Shown here: positions 18,467 to 28,640 of the stretch, piece by piece | How the letters are laid out: the number at the start of each line of letters is the position of its first letter | Position numbering within the stretch: position 1 is the stretch's first letter | Source of the DNA: Clostridium jeddahitimonense | GTDB taxonomy: Bacteria > Bacillota > Clostridia > Clostridiales > Clostridiaceae | Direction of reading: 5' to 3' | Length of the DNA stretch: 64,000 nt | NCBI GenBank assembly: GCA_000753455.2 | Contig: LM994670.1 | Coordinates: 915,004 to 979,003, forward strand | Program-made: the position numbers and the translations under genes | The notes under the pieces: model-generated | Databases searched by the model: none | Told to the model about the DNA's origin: nothing | The model's input: only the letters and a program-made list of their open reading frames with translations

Positions 18467-19399
18467 ATGATAAAAGAGATAAATGAAAAGTTAATTAAGC
18501 TTAAAGAAGAAATAGTATTAAAGAAAATATTAGATAAAAAATTGAAAAATTTAAGTTTGCAACTCGAAAAAGATAAAAGTGAGTTATATGAACTTGAAGT
18601 TAATTTAAAAAAAGAATATAAAGATGTAGAAAAATTAAAAAAGTTATCTTTTGCTAGTATATTAGCTACTGTTATGAGTAACAAGGATGAAAAACTAGAA
18701 AAAGAGCAACAAGAATATATAATGGCTAAGATTAAGTATGATGAGTTCAGTTCGAAGGTAGAGTTGTTAAAAGAAAATATTGAAAGTATAAAATCTAGAC
18801 TGGAAACTTTAAAATATTGTGAAAATGAATATAAAGCATTATTAAACAAAAAGTTAGAATTAATAAAGTTATATGGAGATCAAGATAAAAAGGTTAAATT
18901 ATCAAAGATAGAAGAAGAAATAGAGAAAATGTTATTAGAGAAAAAAGAGATAGAAGAAGCAGAGAGTGCGGGCAAAGATTTATTAAGAACAGCCAATTTA
19001 GCTAAGGATTCATTGAATAGTGCAAAAAATTGGGGAATATTTGATATAGCTGGAGGAGATATGCTTTCATCTATAGCTAAGCATAATAAAATTAATGAAG
19101 CTGAAGCTCAATTTAGAAGAGTATCTACTTTAATTAATAGATTTAATAAAGAGTTAGGCGATATTCAATTTGAGGGGTTATCTTTTTCCACAACAACAAT
19201 AGCTTTTGATATATTTTTTGATAATATATTTACAGATTTTTCAGTACAAAATAAGATAAATAGTTCTTTAGATAACATAAGAAATTTAATAAGAAGAGTT
19301 GAAGAGGTTTTAGCTACTTTAAATAGTAAAAAAGTAAGCATAAATTCAAGGATATCAAATTTGAGAAAAGACTATGATAGTATAATTGAGAGTATTTAA
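18467..19399 (+). CDS. Coiled-coil protein of unknown function
   Basis: I do not recognise this 310-residue protein. Residues 1-60 and 75-165 are strongly charged heptad-like coiled coils rich in Lys, Glu and Leu, interrupted near 62-72 by a short hydrophobic ASILATVMS stretch. Residues about 165-240 contain small residues and glycines (NWGIFDIAGGDMLSSIAKHNK), and the C-terminus returns to helical coils (240-310). No signal peptide or clear transmembrane helix is visible. It precedes the sulfatase maturase gene by 29 bases and may share its transcript. A cytosolic scaffold or membrane-associated helper role is a guess only. Confidence 0.7.
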   Translation: MIKEINEKLIKLKEEIVLKKILDKKLKNLSLQLEKDKSELYELEVNLKKEYKDVEKLKKLSFASILATVMSNKDEKLEKEQQEYIMAKIKYDEFSSKVELLKENIESIKSRLETLKYCENEYKALLNKKLELIKLYGDQDKKVKLSKIEEEIEKMLLEKKEIEEAESAGKDLLRTANLAKDSLNSAKNWGIFDIAGGDMLSSIAKHNKINEAEAQFRRVSTLINRFNKELGDIQFEGLSFSTTTIAFDIFFDNIFTDFSVQNKINSSLDNIRNLIRRVEEVLATLNSKKVSINSRISNLRKDYDSIIESI

Positions 19400-19428
19400 A
19401 TATATATAATAATGAGAGGTATATACTG

Positions 19429-20541
19429 ATGAAAAGAAATATAAGTCTAATGATAAAGCCTTCTTCAAGTAAATGTAACTTGAAATGTAAGTACTGCTTT
19501 TATCATTCAATAGCTGATGCACGTGATGTAAAAGATTATGGATTTATGAGTAAGGAAACTTTGAGAGAAATAATAAATAAGGTAGATGATTATTGTGATG
19601 GCGGTAATTGTAATATAGGCTTTCAAGGAGGAGAGTCATTACTAGTAGGATTAGATTTTTATAAAGAATTAGTTAATTGTACAAAGGAAACTAATAATAA
19701 AACAAAATTTAACTACCATATACAAACTAATGGAACACTAATAAATGATGATATTGCTAAGTTTTTAAAAGAAAATAATTTTTTAGTAGGAGTATCATTA
19801 GATGGAACAAAAGATATCCATAATTTAAATAGAGTAGATTCTTTAAATAGAGATTCTTTTAATAGTGTGATGAAGGGAATAAATGTTTTAAAGAAATATG
19901 ATGTTGATTTTAATATACTTATAGTTGTTACTTCGGCATTATGCAAGAAAATAGAGAGTGTATATAAGTTTTTAAAGAAAAATGACTTTAAATATTTGCA
20001 ATTTATACCTTGTCTTGACCCATTAGAAGCTGAAAATGGACAAACTTATAATTATTCATTGAAGGTAGAAGAGTATTCAAAGTTTTTACTTAATTTATTT
20101 AATTTATGGTACAAAGATGCTATGGAAGGGAATTATATAAGCATAAGATATTTTGATAATATATTGTCTCTATTCTTAGGACAAGATTATGAATCTTGTG
20201 ATATGAGAGGAGTGTGCTCTTGCCAGCATATAATTGAAAGTGATGGTTCAATGTATCCTTGTGATTTTTATACTTATGAAAAATATTCAATAGGAAATAT
20301 CCTAGAAGAAAGTTTTGATGAGATACATAGTAAAGATGAGACTATAAACTTTATGAAAGAATCGTTAAATAAAAATCCAAAGTGTAGTATTTGTAGATTT
20401 GAAAATATATGCAGAGGTGGATGTAGAAGACATAGAGAAAATAGTGAAGATAAAAGTAATTATTATTGCCAGGCATATTATGAATTTTTCTCAAAAACAT
20501 TAGAAAGATTTCAAATTGTAGCTAATAAATTTAGAGGATAG
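19429..20541 (+). CDS. Anaerobic sulfatase-maturating enzyme (radical SAM, SPASM)
   Basis: Converts the active-site Cys (or Ser) of sulfatases to formylglycine without oxygen. The 370 residues match the length of the well-known clostridial anSME. The radical-SAM cluster is CNLKCKYC (Cys16, Cys20, Cys23). FQGGESLL, QTNGTLI and VSLDGTKDIHNLNR match SAM and peptide-binding regions, and the SPASM part holds two auxiliary clusters (CDMRGVCSCQ, MYPCDFY, CSICRFENICRGGCRRHR). Its expected client is the CGPCR sulfatase encoded about 5.5 kb upstream. The two genes are separated by a regulator pair and three other genes. A terminator follows. Confidence 0.93.
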   Translation: MKRNISLMIKPSSSKCNLKCKYCFYHSIADARDVKDYGFMSKETLREIINKVDDYCDGGNCNIGFQGGESLLVGLDFYKELVNCTKETNNKTKFNYHIQTNGTLINDDIAKFLKENNFLVGVSLDGTKDIHNLNRVDSLNRDSFNSVMKGINVLKKYDVDFNILIVVTSALCKKIESVYKFLKKNDFKYLQFIPCLDPLEAENGQTYNYSLKVEEYSKFLLNLFNLWYKDAMEGNYISIRYFDNILSLFLGQDYESCDMRGVCSCQHIIESDGSMYPCDFYTYEKYSIGNILEESFDEIHSKDETINFMKESLNKNPKCSICRFENICRGGCRRHRENSEDKSNYYCQAYYEFFSKTLERFQIVANKFRG

Positions 20542-20590
20542 ATAGGATAAAAAGAGATAAAGTTAACAATTGTATAGTCAATAAATAAAG

Positions 20591-20612
20591 AGAACCGAAA
20601 GGTTCTTTTTTG
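20591..20612 (+). terminator. Terminator after the sulfatase maturase gene
   Basis: AGAACC, a GAAA tetraloop and GGTTCT, followed by six T. The compact GNRA-loop hairpin is a classical intrinsic terminator. Confidence 0.85.
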
Positions 20613-20693
20613 ATATATTTTTTTATATTAAGGGAATAATTAAAATAATAAAATTAAGTATAGGTAAATTATAGGAAATAAAGGAGTACAAAG

Positions 20694-21881
20694 ATGAAAG
20701 AACTTATAGGTGCCTTAAGAAGAAATTCTATTATAAAGTCTCTTATGGATGAATTTAAAAAGGATTTTGAAGATGCCTATTATGATGTAAGTATTCAAGA
20801 AAAAGAAATGATGATTGAATATAGAGATGTTATATTTAGGAAATGGTTATATTCACCATTAAGAGGGGGCACCTATTTAACACCTAACTACATAATAAAT
20901 AATATTTCACAACAAATATATCCTGGGGATTACTGTGTTATGCCATGTGTTAAAGTAAAGTTAGATATTAATGGAAGCCTAAGGTTTTATAGAAAATTTC
21001 GTTACCATTCATATAATAATAGTCCTGTAATTGATGAGTTAGAATTATTGATAAGTTTTTTGAATCCAACAATAATAGTAAGAGATGAAAATAAATATGT
21101 TATTGATGGTGGTGAATTATTAGTAAAAAAATTAAATATTCAAAGTGATTATTATATTGAATATCTTATAGAAGTAGGTACGAGACTAGGGATATTAGAA
21201 CTAATGAAATCTATAGGATGTAGATGCTATAAGTTAGGAAAATATTATTATAATTATACGGAATTATCTGTAGAAGAAAAAATTAAACGATTAATTAAGA
21301 GTAGTATAGATATAGTTAAGGATAATATAAGTGAAATTATAGAGTTCGATAGCAGAAACACTGTATTAGATCTTTTAGATAATGGAATAACTGAAGAGAA
21401 AATTTTTAAAATGATGGATTCAACTTTAAAAGATACTATAGAATCACCGAAAGATATATCAGATCCTTTAAAAGTTGATAAAGAATCAGTTCTTAGTATT
21501 GCAGAAGAAATATTAGGTGATGAGATAAGTTATTGGTTTATTAGAAGAGAAGCAGGAATTTACTTAGATAATTATTTAACGTGTATTTTAGGCTATTACT
21601 TAGGATTAATAGACCCGATTTATGATCAGTTATTTTTACCTAAACTATTTATTGATTTAATAAGTCATACTGACAATCCTTTAGATAGATTATCATTTAT
21701 GTTTATTATGGAGCTAGGACATAATTTAACGAAATTTGGAGAAGGAATTATTATGGATCAAAAGAAAATAAAGAAAAATGAATTTAAAGCGTTGGTTCCT
21801 AAAAATATAAAAGAGTGTATTAAAGAGTATAGAGATAAGAAGAGTAGTATTTTGTATCATTTAAGTGAGTATAATAGTTAA
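20694..21881 (+). CDS. Unrecognised cytosolic protein, 395 residues
   Basis: I do not recognise this protein. It is mostly helical and acidic, without signal peptide or membrane helix. Visible landmarks are a Gly-rich turn LRGGTYLTPNY (about 58-68), a cysteine pair PGDYCVMPCVKVK (about 76-90), a beta-rich segment with FYRKFRYHSYNN, then SIGCRCYKLGKYYYNY (about 172-190) and a long helical C-terminal half. The Tyr- and Arg-rich middle could bind nucleic acid or sugar, but this is only a guess. AAAGGAGTAC precedes the ATG. It stands alone between a terminator and the glgP promoter region. Confidence 0.6.
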   Translation: MKELIGALRRNSIIKSLMDEFKKDFEDAYYDVSIQEKEMMIEYRDVIFRKWLYSPLRGGTYLTPNYIINNISQQIYPGDYCVMPCVKVKLDINGSLRFYRKFRYHSYNNSPVIDELELLISFLNPTIIVRDENKYVIDGGELLVKKLNIQSDYYIEYLIEVGTRLGILELMKSIGCRCYKLGKYYYNYTELSVEEKIKRLIKSSIDIVKDNISEIIEFDSRNTVLDLLDNGITEEKIFKMMDSTLKDTIESPKDISDPLKVDKESVLSIAEEILGDEISYWFIRREAGIYLDNYLTCILGYYLGLIDPIYDQLFLPKLFIDLISHTDNPLDRLSFMFIMELGHNLTKFGEGIIMDQKKIKKNEFKALVPKNIKECIKEYRDKKSSILYHLSEYNS

Positions 21882-22162
21882 ATGTAAAAAAATAGATTAT
21901 TCATAGGTAAAAGCAAGGAGTTTTTTTATAAAAAGAGCTTTTTGTTTTTTTTATTTATGAATTTTTCTAGAAATTAAGCATATTTTTTTATATAAAGTAA
22001 AAGTTGAAAGAACAATGTACAAAAAATATTAAAATTATACATTTGAAAAAATTTAAAATTGATATGATATAAATATAAAGAATGAGAAAACCATTACATG
22101 ATATTACACAAACTTACACAATATGCAATATAATATGTATTTAAAGTGGGAGGAAGATTATA

Positions 22163-24424
22163 ATGATTAATGAAAATTTAAATCAAGTTTTAAAAGAAAG
22201 ATTTGAAAAGACAATAGCTACTGCTACAAACGAAGAAGTATATTTAGCATTATTAGAGTTGACTAAAGGAATTATTAAGAATAGAGGGAAAAATAAGGGT
22301 AATAAAAAATTATATTATATATCAGCAGAATTTTTAATTGGAAAGTTATTATCAAATAACTTAATTAATTTAGGGATATATGATGAAGTTAGAGAAGTTC
22401 TTCTAGAGAATGGGAAAGAGTTATCTCAAATAGAGGAAATTGAATTAGAACCATCTTTAGGAAATGGTGGACTTGGTAGATTAGCTGCTTGCTTCTTAGA
22501 TTCCATAGCTACATTAGGTTTAAATGGTGATGGAGTAGGGCTAAATTATCATTATGGTTTGTTTAAACAAGTATTTGAGAATAATAAACAAAAAGCTGAA
22601 AAGAATCCATGGATAACTAAGGAAAGCTGGTTAAATAAATCAGACATTAAATTTGATGTGCTATTTGGTGGATTTAAAGTTACTTCAAGTTTATATGATA
22701 TAGATGTTACAGGATATAATCAATCTTGTAATAAACTAAGATTATTTGACATAGACTCTATAGATGAGACTATTGTAGAAGATGGTATTAATTTTAATAA
22801 AGAAGATATCAAAAAGAATTTAACATTGTTCTTATATCCAGATGATAGTGATGAAGCAGGACATTTATTAAGAATATATCAACAATACTTTATGGTAAGC
22901 AATGCTGCTCAGTTAATTCTTTTAGAAGCAGAAGAAAATGGATATGACTTACACAAGTTAAATGAACATGTAGTTATTCAAATAAATGATACTCACCCTT
23001 CAATGGTTATTCCTGAATTAATACGTTTATTAGGAGAAAAGGGGATAGAAATTGATGAAGCAATCGGTATCGTTACCAAGACTTGTGCATATACAAATCA
23101 TACAATTTTAGCAGAAGCTTTAGAAAAGTGGCCAATATCATACTTAGAAAAGGTTGTACCACAATTAATGCCTATTATTAGAGAGTTAGATAATAAGGTT
23201 AAATCAAAATATGATGATGAAAAGTTATTTATAATAGATAATGAAAATAGAGTTCATATGGCACATATGGATATACACTATGGATTTAGTGTAAATGGAG
23301 TTGCAGCTCTTCATACTGAAATATTAAAAGATGAAGAATTAAATCCATTCTATAAGATTTATCCAGAAAAGTTTAATAATAAGACTAATGGGATAACTTT
23401 TAGAAGATGGTTAATTCACTGTAATAATGAGTTATCAAACTATATATCTGAGCTTATAGGAGATGAGTATAAAAAGGATGCAACTAAGCTTGAAGATTTA
23501 CTTAAATATATAGATAATAAAGAAGTATATGCAAAGCTAGAATCTATAAAGAGAAATAATAAGATTGAATTAAAGAATTATTTGAAAGAAACTCAAAATA
23601 TTGATATTGATGAAAATTCAATATTTGATATTCAAATTAAGAGACTTCATGAATATAAGAGACAACAAATGAATGTCTTATATATAATCAATAAATATTT
23701 AGAAATTAAATCAGGAAAATTACCAACAACTCCTATAACAATGATATTTGGAGCTAAGGCTGCACCAGCATATATTATTGCTCAGGATATAATTCATACT
23801 ATACTTTGTCTGCAAGAAATCATTAATAATGATCCAGAAGTTAATAAGTATTTAAGAGTTGTTATGGTAGAAAACTATAATGTAACTAAAGCTTCTAAGT
23901 TAATACCTGCTTGTGATGTATCAGAACAAATATCGCTTGCATCTAAAGAGGCATCAGGAACAGGTAATATGAAATTTATGCTTAATGGTGCATTAACTTT
24001 AGGAACTGAAGATGGAGCAAATGTTGAAATTCATCAACTAGTTGGAGATGATAATATTTATATTTTTGGTAAGCCAAGTGAGACAATAATTGAGCATTAT
24101 AAAAAAGCAGATTATGTTTCAAGAAAGTACTATGAAAAAGAAGGAATTAAAGAACTTGTAGATTTCATAGTAAGTGATAAAATGCTCCAAGTTGGAGATG
24201 AAGTAAATTTAACTAGATTATATAATGAATTAATAAATAAAGATTGGTTTATGACATTAATAGATATAGAGGATTATATAAAGACTAAGGATAGAATGTT
24301 TAAGGATTTTGAGGATAGAGATTCTTGGATGAAGAAAGTTCTGACCAATATAAGTAAAGCGGGATTCTTCTCATCAGATAGAACAATTGCTCAATATAAC
24401 GAGGAAATCTGGAAATTAAAGTAG
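22163..24424 (+). CDS. glgP: Glycogen/maltodextrin phosphorylase
   Basis: Releases glucose 1-phosphate from the non-reducing ends of alpha-1,4-glucans with pyridoxal phosphate. The 753 residues contain [30 protein letters not shown], the active-site block [27 protein letters not shown] and the cofactor site [15 protein letters not shown] with Lys604. The protein is slightly shorter than the 800-plus residue bacterial average, which suits maltodextrin-type forms. It acts with the branching enzyme and pullulanase encoded 15-20 kb upstream. A TATAAT at 22129-22134 lies upstream of a good ribosome site. A terminator follows. Confidence 0.95.
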   Translation: MINENLNQVLKERFEKTIATATNEEVYLALLELTKGIIKNRGKNKGNKKLYYISAEFLIGKLLSNNLINLGIYDEVREVLLENGKELSQIEEIELEPSLGNGGLGRLAACFLDSIATLGLNGDGVGLNYHYGLFKQVFENNKQKAEKNPWITKESWLNKSDIKFDVLFGGFKVTSSLYDIDVTGYNQSCNKLRLFDIDSIDETIVEDGINFNKEDIKKNLTLFLYPDDSDEAGHLLRIYQQYFMVSNAAQLILLEAEENGYDLHKLNEHVVIQINDTHPSMVIPELIRLLGEKGIEIDEAIGIVTKTCAYTNHTILAEALEKWPISYLEKVVPQLMPIIRELDNKVKSKYDDEKLFIIDNENRVHMAHMDIHYGFSVNGVAALHTEILKDEELNPFYKIYPEKFNNKTNGITFRRWLIHCNNELSNYISELIGDEYKKDATKLEDLLKYIDNKEVYAKLESIKRNNKIELKNYLKETQNIDIDENSIFDIQIKRLHEYKRQQMNVLYIINKYLEIKSGKLPTTPITMIFGAKAAPAYIIAQDIIHTILCLQEIINNDPEVNKYLRVVMVENYNVTKASKLIPACDVSEQISLASKEASGTGNMKFMLNGALTLGTEDGANVEIHQLVGDDNIYIFGKPSETIIEHYKKADYVSRKYYEKEGIKELVDFIVSDKMLQVGDEVNLTRLYNELINKDWFMTLIDIEDYIKTKDRMFKDFEDRDSWMKKVLTNISKAGFFSSDRTIAQYNEEIWKLK

Positions 24425-24450
24425 CCCTAACTTATACCTTATATAAATAA

Positions 24451-24485
24451 GGAACCATTATCGTAAAGGTAATGGTTTCTTTTAT
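24451..24485 (+). terminator. Terminator after glgP
   Basis: GAACCATTA pairs with TAATGGTTT (one G-U pair) and is followed by CTTTTATTT. Confidence 0.7.
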
Positions 24486-24612
24486 TTATATATACAAAGG
24501 TGTTGAGTAGCTGAGTTTATTTTATATGGTTGTAGTATGAGATATTTATAAATTAATAATTGTGGGAAAATATGTTAGAATTAGATGGAATATAATTTTT
24601 TGAGGTAATAAT

Positions 24613-25605
24613 ATGAATGATAGATTTGAAAAAAGAAAATCACAGTTAATCCCAGCACTAGCTGTGGTAGGCACAATAACTGCAATTGCAACTGTGAACA
24701 AGATTACAGTTAAGCCAGCATCGAAATTTATAAGATTATTATTTAATGGAGTATATCCAGGACCTAAGAACTATGATGAAATAAAAAAGCAAACAATAGT
24801 TATAAAAGATATTGATTATGGATCTAAGATTGAAAATGGAATAATGGATATAAATATGCCCTTAGATAATTTGAATGAAAAAAAACCTTTGATAGTATTG
24901 CTTCATGGAGGTGGATTTATAGGTGGTAGCAAGGAGGCCACAGCTGCATATGCAAGAACTTTATCTAGTCATGGATATATAGTTGCCAATGTAGAATATG
25001 CCTTTGCGCCAGAACATACATATCCAACACCTATAATACAGGTAAGCAAAGCTATAAGCTATTTAAAAGAAAATAGTGAAATGTTCAATGTTGATATTAA
25101 TAATATTTTTATAGCTGGAGGATCAGCAGGTGCACAAATAGCTAGTCAGATAGCAGCAATACAAACAAATAAGAAGTTATCAGATATTATGGAAATAGAT
25201 CCGGTATTAACCAAGGATGAACTTAAAGGTGTGATATTATTTTGTGGATTATATAATATGAGTAATGTTTCAGAAACAGGATTTCCAGGAATTAAAGAAT
25301 ATTTGTGGGCTTATACAGGAGAAAAAGACTTTAAAAACTACGAGAGATTAGATGAAATTTCAACTGTTAAGCATATCACTGAAGATTATCCACCTACATT
25401 TATAACAGCAGGAGATATGGACAAGTTAGAATCACAATCTAAGGAATTAGTAGAGAGTTTAAAAGATAATAATGTTAGTTGTACATCGCTTTTCTTTAAT
25501 GATAAAAGATTATTGCATCAATATCAATTTATGCTTTGGACAAAAGAAGCTATAAATACATTAGAAAAGGTTGTAAATTTTATAAATAATAGAGTAGAAA
25601 AGTAG
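24613..25605 (+). CDS. Alpha/beta hydrolase, esterase of the hormone-sensitive-lipase type
   Basis: A 330-residue serine esterase. The oxyanion motif HGGGF (about 96-100) and the nucleophile elbow GGSAGAQ place it in the HSL/GDXG group; the acid is probably in TAGDMDK and the histidine in LLHQYQF. The N-terminus has one hydrophobic stretch (about 13-31) that could be a membrane anchor. The natural substrate is unknown; short-chain acyl esters, including acetylated sugars, are typical for the group. It is monocistronic with about 190 bases of leader upstream. Confidence 0.82.
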   Translation: MNDRFEKRKSQLIPALAVVGTITAIATVNKITVKPASKFIRLLFNGVYPGPKNYDEIKKQTIVIKDIDYGSKIENGIMDINMPLDNLNEKKPLIVLLHGGGFIGGSKEATAAYARTLSSHGYIVANVEYAFAPEHTYPTPIIQVSKAISYLKENSEMFNVDINNIFIAGGSAGAQIASQIAAIQTNKKLSDIMEIDPVLTKDELKGVILFCGLYNMSNVSETGFPGIKEYLWAYTGEKDFKNYERLDEISTVKHITEDYPPTFITAGDMDKLESQSKELVESLKDNNVSCTSLFFNDKRLLHQYQFMLWTKEAINTLEKVVNFINNRVEK

Positions 25606-25749
25606 TTGGTAAAACTAAATGTTAATTGACTAAATGATAAAAAAAAAATTTATTATAAGGATATATTTAATTAATATACTATTTAAATAGTATTTAATAT
25701 GAGATAGAGTAAAATAATAAAACTAAAGATAATTTTAAGGAGGAAAATT

Positions 25750-26475
25750 ATGAATGTTACAATAATAGGGTGTGATGGTGCTTACCCAAGAGTTAATGGA
25801 GCAACATCAGCATATTTAGTGCAAGATAATGAAACAAAGGTACTTTTAGATTGTGGAAGTGGATCAATATCAAGGCTTCAAAATCATATTGAATTAAAAG
25901 AATTAGATGGAATTGTAATAAGTCATTATCATGCAGATCATTATGCAGATTTAGAATGTATGCAATTTGCTACAATGTTAGATACTTTTGAAAAAAAGAG
26001 AGAAAATCCCCTTGTAATATACGGCCCAGGCGAAGAGCAAATGTTAACTTATAAGAATTTTTGCAAAGGCAATACTTTTAAAGGTAAAGAAAGCTTTACT
26101 ATAGGTAGTTTAACATTTGAAACTAAACTAAATAAACATGGAATAGAAGCTTATAGTATAAAAGTAACTAATGAAGATGGTGAGTGTTTAGTTTACACAG
26201 GTGATACAGGATATTATGATGAACTACCTGTTTTCTGTGAAGAGGCAAGTCTATTAATAGCAGAGTCATCTTGTTATGAATACGAGAGAGGAAAGTTAGC
26301 AGGTCATATGACAGGAGGAGAAGCGGGGATAGTAGCAGAGAAAAGTGGAGTTAACACTCTTATTTTAACTCACTTACCACATTATGGAGATGTTGAAAAA
26401 ATGGTAGATGAAGCAAAACAATTCTTTAATGGAGAGGTTATCTTAGCAAGATATGACTCTTGTATAGAAGTATAA
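25750..26475 (+). CDS. MBL-fold metal-dependent hydrolase (YhfI/RNase Z-like)
   Basis: A 241-residue metallo-beta-lactamase-fold hydrolase. The metal motif SHYHADHYADL carries the HxHxDH ligands at about residues 58-63, GDTGYYDEL supplies the bridging Asp, and LTHLPHYGD a late His. The size and motifs match the B. subtilis YhfI group, which is related to RNase Z and cyclic phosphodiesterases, but it lacks the long exosite arm of true RNase Z. A nucleotide phosphodiesterase activity is possible. It lies 16 bases in front of msrAB and probably shares its transcript. AAGGAGGAAAATT is a near-ideal ribosome site. Confidence 0.85.
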   Translation: MNVTIIGCDGAYPRVNGATSAYLVQDNETKVLLDCGSGSISRLQNHIELKELDGIVISHYHADHYADLECMQFATMLDTFEKKRENPLVIYGPGEEQMLTYKNFCKGNTFKGKESFTIGSLTFETKLNKHGIEAYSIKVTNEDGECLVYTGDTGYYDELPVFCEEASLLIAESSCYEYERGKLAGHMTGGEAGIVAEKSGVNTLILTHLPHYGDVEKMVDEAKQFFNGEVILARYDSCIEV

Positions 26476-26491
26476 AATTTGAGGTGAAAAT

Positions 26492-27448
26492 ATGACTAAT
26501 ATAAGAAAGGCTATATTTGCTGGTGGATGTTTTTGGTGTATGGTAAAGCCTTTTGATAGGTTCGATGGTGTATATAGCGTTGTTGTAGGATATACAGGTG
26601 GCAGAGTTGAAAACCCTACCTATGAGCAAGTATGTAATATGAAAACAGGTCATTATGAAGCTGTAGAAATATCATATGACGAAGAAAGAGTAAGCTATAA
26701 AGAATTACTAGAGGCTTTCTTTAAAAGTATAGATCCTACAGATGATGGTGGGCAATTCTATGATAGAGGGGAGAGTTACAAAACAGCTGTATTTTATTTA
26801 GATGAGAATCAAAAGAAAATTGCAGAAGATTATATTAGGGAAATAGATGATAGCAAAAGGTTTGAAGATCCAGTAGTGACAAAGGTATTAGAAGCAAAGA
26901 AGTTCTATCCTGCAGAGGACTATCATCAAGACTATTATAAAAAGAATCCATTTAAATATAATGTTTATTATAAAGGTTCTGGTAGGAAAGAGTTTATAGA
27001 ACATGCATGGAAGAAAAGTGAAGAAGAAAAATTATCTTTAAAGGATAAGTTAACAGATATTCAATATAGAGTGACTCAACTAAATGCCACAGAAGCACCA
27101 TATAATAACGAGTATAATGATAATTATGAAGAAGGAATATATGTGGATGTAGTTGACGGAAAACCACTATTTTCTTCAAAAGATAAATTTAATTCAGGAT
27201 GTGGTTGGCCTGCATTTTCAAATCCGATAAATGGTGGATATATTAAGGAAATAGAAGATCTAAGTCATGGAATGATAAGAACGGAAGTAAGAAGTACAAA
27301 TGCAGACTCTCATTTAGGTCATGTTTTTAATGATGGACCTAAAGAGCTTGGGGGGCTTAGATATTGTATAAATTCAGCTTCTTTAAAGTTTATACCTAAG
27401 TGTGATATGGAAAGAGAAGGCTATGGAGAGTACTTGAAATTATTATAA
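26492..27448 (+). CDS. msrAB: Bifunctional methionine sulfoxide reductase MsrA-MsrB
   Basis: Repairs both stereoisomers of methionine sulfoxide in proteins. The 318-residue fusion has MsrA first (about 5-155) with AGGCFWCM, catalytic Cys13, and MsrB second (about 175-310) with [25 protein letters not shown] and RYCINSAS with catalytic Cys292. The zinc CxxC pairs found in many MsrB proteins are missing here, as in the PilB-type group. Cytosolic. With reverse rubrerythrin it forms part of the oxidative-damage defence of the window. The gene converges on an AraC gene; a long palindrome separates them. Confidence 0.95.
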   Translation: MTNIRKAIFAGGCFWCMVKPFDRFDGVYSVVVGYTGGRVENPTYEQVCNMKTGHYEAVEISYDEERVSYKELLEAFFKSIDPTDDGGQFYDRGESYKTAVFYLDENQKKIAEDYIREIDDSKRFEDPVVTKVLEAKKFYPAEDYHQDYYKKNPFKYNVYYKGSGRKEFIEHAWKKSEEEKLSLKDKLTDIQYRVTQLNATEAPYNNEYNDNYEEGIYVDVVDGKPLFSSKDKFNSGCGWPAFSNPINGGYIKEIEDLSHGMIRTEVRSTNADSHLGHVFNDGPKELGGLRYCINSASLKFIPKCDMEREGYGEYLKLL

Positions 27449-27472
27449 AATTGAAATAAAGTGCGAAATAAT

Positions 27473-27689
27473 ATGACATAGAAAATGATAAAATTGACAG
27501 CTACAGAAACTGACCCATTCGTTAAGAACTTTTAGCCACTATCTTATGCAAAAATGCTAAAATTTAAAAACTCGCTATGCTCAAACATTTAAATTTCTTA
27601 ACGCATTTTCACAACGATAGTGACTAAAGTTCTAAAGCTCATTCTATGTTTCTTACGCTATTAATTTTATCATTTTCTTCTATGTCATA
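27473..27689. repeat. 217-bp imperfect palindromic intergenic element
   Basis: The whole gap between msrAB and the AraC gene folds on itself. The outer arms TATGACATA and TATGTCATA, then GAAAATGATAAAATT and AATTTTATCATTTTC, match almost perfectly; inner blocks such as AAGAACTTTTAGCCACTATC against GATAGTGACTAAAGTTCTAA, and AAAATGC against GCATTTT, also pair. The turn at 27571-27587 is CTCGCTATGCTCAAACA. A stem of roughly 100 bp per side in RNA or a cruciform in DNA is possible. No protein is encoded. It may terminate both convergent genes or be a non-autonomous mobile repeat. No second copy lies in the window. Confidence 0.8.
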
Positions 27690-27690
27690 A

Positions 27691-28551
27691 TTATTTATTA
27701 AGTTCTACATTTAAATCAGCTAAAATATTTTTATTTATAACCTGATTATAGTATTGTTTAGGTGTTAAGCCGTATTCTCTTTTGAAAACCTTAAAGAAAT
27801 TTGAGTAATCTCCAAAGCCACAATGATGATACACTTCTTTTATTGGCATCCCACTTTCAATTAAGGTCTTACTGTATTCAAGCTTTCTTTTTATTATATA
27901 TTTATATAATGATATACCTGTCTTCTTTTTAAATTCATGAAGTATATAATATTTGCTGAAAAATAAATCTTCAGAAAGTTTATCTAAAGAAATATCTTCT
28001 GTTAAGTGAGCATTTACATAAGTAAATACATGGTCCAAACGAAGGCCTTTTTTACAGAATTTTTTTTCAGGCATCATAGACTCTATAACTACCCTATTTA
28101 AAATGACAAGAATCATTGAGAGCGTATTTATTTTAAATGTATTACTAGCGTAATGATTATTTTTATCTTCTACTAAAAGAAGTACTAAGAGTGTACGGAT
28201 ACGCATTGCACCTTCTGAATGTGATGGGATATGACGGAACTTGTTTAGTGATTCTAAATTAAAGCATTTAAGTAAACTTTCATCTTTTATACTGTTTAAA
28301 TCTATATTTGGATTAAAAGATAATGCATAGATTGTACAAATTGAATCGGTATTATTATTAAAATAAACTTCCTCATAATCTTTTAATAAAATATAGTTGT
28401 GATTTGTGCAGGAATAGGTTTCTTCATTAATTACGGAAATACAATGACCTTTTCTAAAATAGAAAATGGTGTAGTTATCTTTGGAATTATATTTATGAAT
28501 TGAGTTAGAATTAATGTCTATTTCTTTTAGAGTATATATAGCATTAGTCAT
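27691..28551 (-). CDS. AraC-family transcriptional regulator
   Basis: A 286-residue regulator. The N-terminal half (about 15-150) has a cupin-like ligand domain (CISVINEETYSCTNHNYILLKDYEEVYF), and the C-terminal AraC domain (about 180-280) shows two helix-turn-helix units: DISLDKLSEDLFFSKYYILHE in shortened form and HHCGFGDYSNFFKVFKREYGLTPKQY. It is divergent to a flavin-dependent reductase gene, and 12-bp direct repeats lie between them, so it is probably that gene's ligand-responsive activator. AAGGGG precedes the ATG. The inducer could be the reductase substrate. Confidence 0.9.
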   Translation of the reverse strand: MTNAIYTLKEIDINSNSIHKYNSKDNYTIFYFRKGHCISVINEETYSCTNHNYILLKDYEEVYFNNNTDSICTIYALSFNPNIDLNSIKDESLLKCFNLESLNKFRHIPSHSEGAMRIRTLLVLLLVEDKNNHYASNTFKINTLSMILVILNRVVIESMMPEKKFCKKGLRLDHVFTYVNAHLTEDISLDKLSEDLFFSKYYILHEFKKKTGISLYKYIIKRKLEYSKTLIESGMPIKEVYHHCGFGDYSNFFKVFKREYGLTPKQYYNQVINKNILADLNVELNK

Positions 28552-28640
28552 TTAGGATACCCCTTATATAAATGTTGTTAATAAATTAATTAGTTAAATT
28601 TTGCATAAAAAACATTAAACATTTACATAAAAAATTATAT

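Noticed and set aside
18406..18849. A 147-codon minus-strand frame opposite the coiled-coil gene
   Set aside because: The Ser/Phe/Leu-rich translation is the usual antisense image of a Lys/Glu-rich coiled coil.
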